Assembly: GCA_900550765.1 (NCBI GenBank)
Contig: URTC01000001.1
Location: forward strand, 1 to 43,262
Reading direction: 5' to 3'
DNA: 43,262 nucleotides
Origin: an uncultured Clostridia bacterium
GTDB lineage: Bacteria > Bacillota > Clostridia > Christensenellales > QALW01
A program made the position numbers and the translations under genes. The stretch's first letter is position 1; each line of letters opens with the position of its first letter. Under the pieces are notes generated by a model. The model was not told the DNA's origin, did not search any database, and saw nothing but the letters and a program-made list of their open reading frames with translations. Positions 41,506 to 43,262 of this stretch are shown one piece after another.

Positions 41506-41553
41506 TTTTGTCTATTATAGCATACAATTTTTATTTTGTCTATCATCGCAGAC
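41506..41553. promoter_or_regulatory. Two 20-bp direct repeats, candidate XRE operator
   Basis: TTTTGTCTATTATAGCATAC (41506-41525) and TTTTGTCTATCATCGCAGAC (41534-41553) match at 17 of 20 positions, 28 bp apart. On the minus strand one covers the -10 and the other the -35 of the membrane protein gene, as expected for repression. Confidence 0.55.
41514..41542 (-). promoter_or_regulatory. Promoter of the small membrane protein gene
   Basis: On the minus strand TAGACA (41542-41537), a 17-base spacer and TATAAT (41519-41514) with an extended TGC. Confidence 0.75.
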
Positions 41554-41603
41554 TATATTTTTTTGCTTTTTTGATACCCTAATAAAAAAGGGAGTTGTCC
41601 GCG

Positions 41604-41840
41604 ATGACAGAATTCAATCCATATGCCGTCGGCGAAGTCATCCGTCGCCTGCGCAAAGAAAAAAAGGTCTCGCAAGAAGTTTTCAGCGGTTTGGTCGGAA
41701 TGGCCCGCAGTCATCTGGCGATGATAGAGACCGGAGCCAAACAGCCCAATTTTGAAACGATATGGCGTATTGCCAACGCGCTTGAAATACCGCCCCATGA
41801 GCTGGTGGAGCAGATCGAAAAACAAAGCGCGGAAAGTTGA
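41604..41840 (+). CDS. XRE family helix-turn-helix regulator
   Basis: Protein of 78 residues from ATG 41604; AAAAGGGAG lies 9 bases upstream, while the in-frame TTG at 41595 directly abuts it. It consists almost wholly of one HTH_3/Cro-C1 domain: IRRLRKEKKVSQEVFSGLVG, MARSHLAMIETGAKQPNFET (recognition helix) and IWRIANALEIPPHELVEQI. It has no ligand domain. It probably represses its own region and the divergent membrane protein gene via the repeats at 41506-41553. No phage or plasmid genes surround it. Confidence 0.93.
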   Translation: MTEFNPYAVGEVIRRLRKEKKVSQEVFSGLVGMARSHLAMIETGAKQPNFETIWRIANALEIPPHELVEQIEKQSAES

Positions 41841-42053
41841 AACGGGGGGCTTTTTTGCCTGTGCCGCCGAAAGCAGATACAGCGTATCCTTTAAAAAGCG
41901 AAGCTGGTTAAACTGCGCAGGGTCTTTCTGCGCAAAAAATTTTAAAGGAAAAGATTCAGCGTGCGGCGGACTTTTCCGCAGTCAGACGGAAAAGGCGTTT
42001 GTTGTTTGCGTGATATCGCCTGTTGTGAAGGATAGGAGGCAAAGGCGAAAGTG

Positions 42054-42093
42054 CAGCAGGATGGATAGATGCAGCTGCCCTGCTGTTTTTTTT
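42054..42093 (+). terminator. Terminator downstream of the XRE gene
   Basis: CAGCAGG (42054-42060) pairs with CCTGCTG (42079-42085), followed by eight T residues. Bases 41841-42053 contain two further small hairpins and no recognised gene. Confidence 0.75.
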
Positions 42094-42097
42094 GCAC

Positions 42098-42976
42098 TTA
42101 TTGCAGAAGGTCTAAAAAAGCGCGTGCGGCGGCTGAGCCGCTGACGCCCTTTAGTGTGCATATTCCCACAAAACGCGGCGGCAGCGGTTCGTCGGTTTTG
42201 ATTTCAAACAGCTCCTGTGTCTGCAGATAATGCCCGGAAAATTCCCTGGTAACACAGGAAATGCCCAGATTGATTCTTGCAAATTCCAGCAGAAGGTCAT
42301 GCGATCCCAGCTCAATATCCGGCGCCAGGGAAATTCCCCTGCTGAAAAAGAACTTTTCTGCGGCCATGCGGGAATTGGAGCTGCGCTCTAAAAAGATTAG
42401 AGGATATTGCGGCAGCGCACGGAGCGGAACAGGAGTTTGAGTAAGCGCGCGGAACCGGCTGCCGCCTACAAAGATCTCCTGTACCTGGCGGTACGGGCGG
42501 ATCTCAACGGCTTCGTCGGTCAGGGGCAGATTTACAAAAGCCAAATCGGCTTGTCCTGCTTTCAGCAGCTCCAGAGACTGCGGACTGGTACGATTGACGA
42601 TGTTTACGCGGATCATCGGATATTTGCGGTTAAAGGCTTCCAGAAACGGCAGCAGCAGATAGCGTGAGAGCGTATCGCCCGCGGCGATTCGCAGCTGCCC
42701 CTGCTCTAACGTTTGAAAGCGCAGCAGTTCGCTTTCTCCTTTTTCAATTAAAGAAAGTGCGTTTTTTACATATTCGTAGAGCGTTTCCCCTTCCGGGGTA
42801 AGACGGATCTCTCGCTTGCTGCGCACAAACAAGACCGTTTTAAGCCTCTCTTCTAAATTTTTGATCGATTGACTGACCGCCGACTGTGTGATAAACAGTT
42901 CCTGTGCTGCTTTGGAGAAGCTCTGTTTTCCCGCCGCCGCATAAAAAATGCGGTAGGCGTCTAATTTGATATCCAT
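42098..42976 (-). CDS. LysR family transcriptional regulator
   Basis: Protein of 292 residues. The N-terminal winged helix (about 1-60) reads AYRIFYAAAGKQSFSKAAQE, then TQSAVSQSIKNLEERLKTVLF and LTPEGETLYEYV, typical of LysR regulators. The C-terminal part (about 90-290) is a periplasmic-binding-protein-like effector domain (RIAAGDTLSRYLLLPFLEAF, ADLAFVNLPL). It is closest in look to the CysL/CbbR-type group. It is divergent from the F420-ligase-like gene, with a dyad ATATTA-N7-TAATAT (43008-43026) between them, so it likely controls that gene. The effector is unknown. Confidence 0.94.
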   Translation of the reverse strand: MDIKLDAYRIFYAAAGKQSFSKAAQELFITQSAVSQSIKNLEERLKTVLFVRSKREIRLTPEGETLYEYVKNALSLIEKGESELLRFQTLEQGQLRIAAGDTLSRYLLLPFLEAFNRKYPMIRVNIVNRTSPQSLELLKAGQADLAFVNLPLTDEAVEIRPYRQVQEIFVGGSRFRALTQTPVPLRALPQYPLIFLERSSNSRMAAEKFFFSRGISLAPDIELGSHDLLLEFARINLGISCVTREFSGHYLQTQELFEIKTDEPLPPRFVGICTLKGVSGSAAARAFLDLLQ

Positions 42977-43007
42977 AAATTAGCCCACCTTATGTAATAT
43001 ATTAAAA

Positions 43008-43026
43008 ATATTAATTTTACTAATAT
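43008..43026. promoter_or_regulatory. Candidate LysR binding dyad
   Basis: ATATTA, 7 bases, TAATAT form a 19-bp inverted repeat of the T-N11-A type used by LysR regulators. It overlaps the -35 of the plus-strand promoter at 43016-43044. Confidence 0.5.
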
Positions 43027-43044
43027 GGAGACTTTTATTATACT
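43016..43044 (+). promoter_or_regulatory. Putative promoter of the F420-ligase-like gene
   Basis: TTTACT (43016-43021), a 17-base spacer and TATACT (43039-43044). The -35 is imperfect, as expected for a LysR-activated promoter. Confidence 0.55.
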
Positions 43045-43104
43045 ATAGGCGGTAAAAAAAGACAACACTGCGTTTTTAAGAAACGCAGAGGAGGAGAAAA
43101 GGAT

Positions 43105-43262
43105 ATGGAACGTTTTATAGGAACAGTTTCCCGCGGGCTGCGGGCGCCGATTATCCGCGAGGGCGATGATTTGGCTCAGATCACTGTAGACTGCGTGCTT
43201 CGTGCCGCGGAAAGCGAAGACGGTTTTACGATTCGGGATAAAGATGTTATTGCCGTTACCGA
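43105..43262 (+). CDS. Coenzyme F420-0:L-glutamate ligase-like protein, N-terminal part
   Basis: ATG 43105 is preceded by GAGGAGAAAAGGAT. The visible 52 residues, beginning MERFIGTVSRGLRAPIIREG and containing GFTIRDKDVIAVT, match the N-terminus of the CofE/FbiB-like family seen in many Clostridia that lack coenzyme F420. In those organisms the reaction is unknown; glutamyl ligation to another cofactor or peptide has been suggested. The frame runs off the window, so length and active site cannot be judged. The divergent LysR gene is the likely regulator. Confidence 0.8.
   Translation, partial: MERFIGTVSRGLRAPIIREGDDLAQITVDCVLRAAESEDGFTIRDKDVIAVT

Noticed and set aside
41841..42053. Additional plus-strand gene after the XRE regulator
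   Set aside because: The open frame there overlaps the regulator in another frame, is rich in Cys/Arg/Lys, has no ribosome site and contains a terminator.

Overview
The window looks like a chromosomal segment of a spore-forming, Gram-positive Clostridia member, most likely an Oscillospiraceae/Ruminococcaceae-type gut bacterium. The reasons are spoIIE, a SleB-type cell-wall hydrolase, AGGAGG-type ribosome binding sites, TTGACA/TATAAT promoters, a zinc-type L31, a DUF2508 gene next to a YhaM-type nuclease, and intergenic GC-rich hairpin repeats typical of that group. Taxonomy is inferred from gene content only. I see no tRNA, rRNA, CRISPR array, phage or insertion sequence. Both edge genes are cut by the window.

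Layout. 1-5.2 kb (+): overlapping glycogen operon, glgA (partial), glgP and a GH13 amylase; then a VOC protein. Three 16-bp palindromes matching the ParB site parS lie within 1.8 kb here, one of them over the GH13 stop codon, which suggests the replication-origin domain. 5.8-9.6 kb: a metallophosphoesterase and an AraC regulator (-), with two sugar-isomerase-like TIM-barrel genes (+) divergent from the regulator; AraC-type direct repeats lie between them. 9.7-13.3 kb (+): an AT-rich orphan HTH plus PD-(D/E)XK-like protein, a membrane-anchored GH25 lysozyme and an anchored GH99/WbsX-like protein. 13.5-16.4 kb: a CorC-type transporter behind a long structured leader, then DUF2508 and YhaM (-). 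16.5-18.9 kb (+): a 39-residue protein and spoIIE, whose ribosome binding site is half of an 11-bp inverted repeat spanning its promoter.

19.3-24.7 kb (-): uvrB, uvrA and a LiaF-like gene, coupled by 4-bp overlaps, with a possible attenuator in the uvrB leader. 25.5-35.4 kb (-): a seven-gene run rbgA, rnhB, yraN, a 1616-residue double GT-C glycosyltransferase fusion, a phosphodiester glycosidase-like gene, yifB and mntP. 35.4-36.4 kb: intergenic, with two 124-bp repeat copies. 36.4-40.8 kb: a SleB-like hydrolase with four PG-binding repeats, rpmE, a triple-LysM protein (-), a 70-residue gene (-) and malic enzyme. 41.1-43.3 kb: a small membrane protein divergent from an XRE regulator, then a LysR regulator divergent from an F420-ligase-like gene cut by the right edge.

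Main themes are storage-glucan metabolism, cell-surface glycan handling, sporulation/envelope functions and DNA repair. The items most worth follow-up are the parS cluster, the double GT-C fusion, the orphan nuclease-like gene, and the spoIIE and corC-type leader structures. All functional calls come from reading motifs by eye; no database search was possible.
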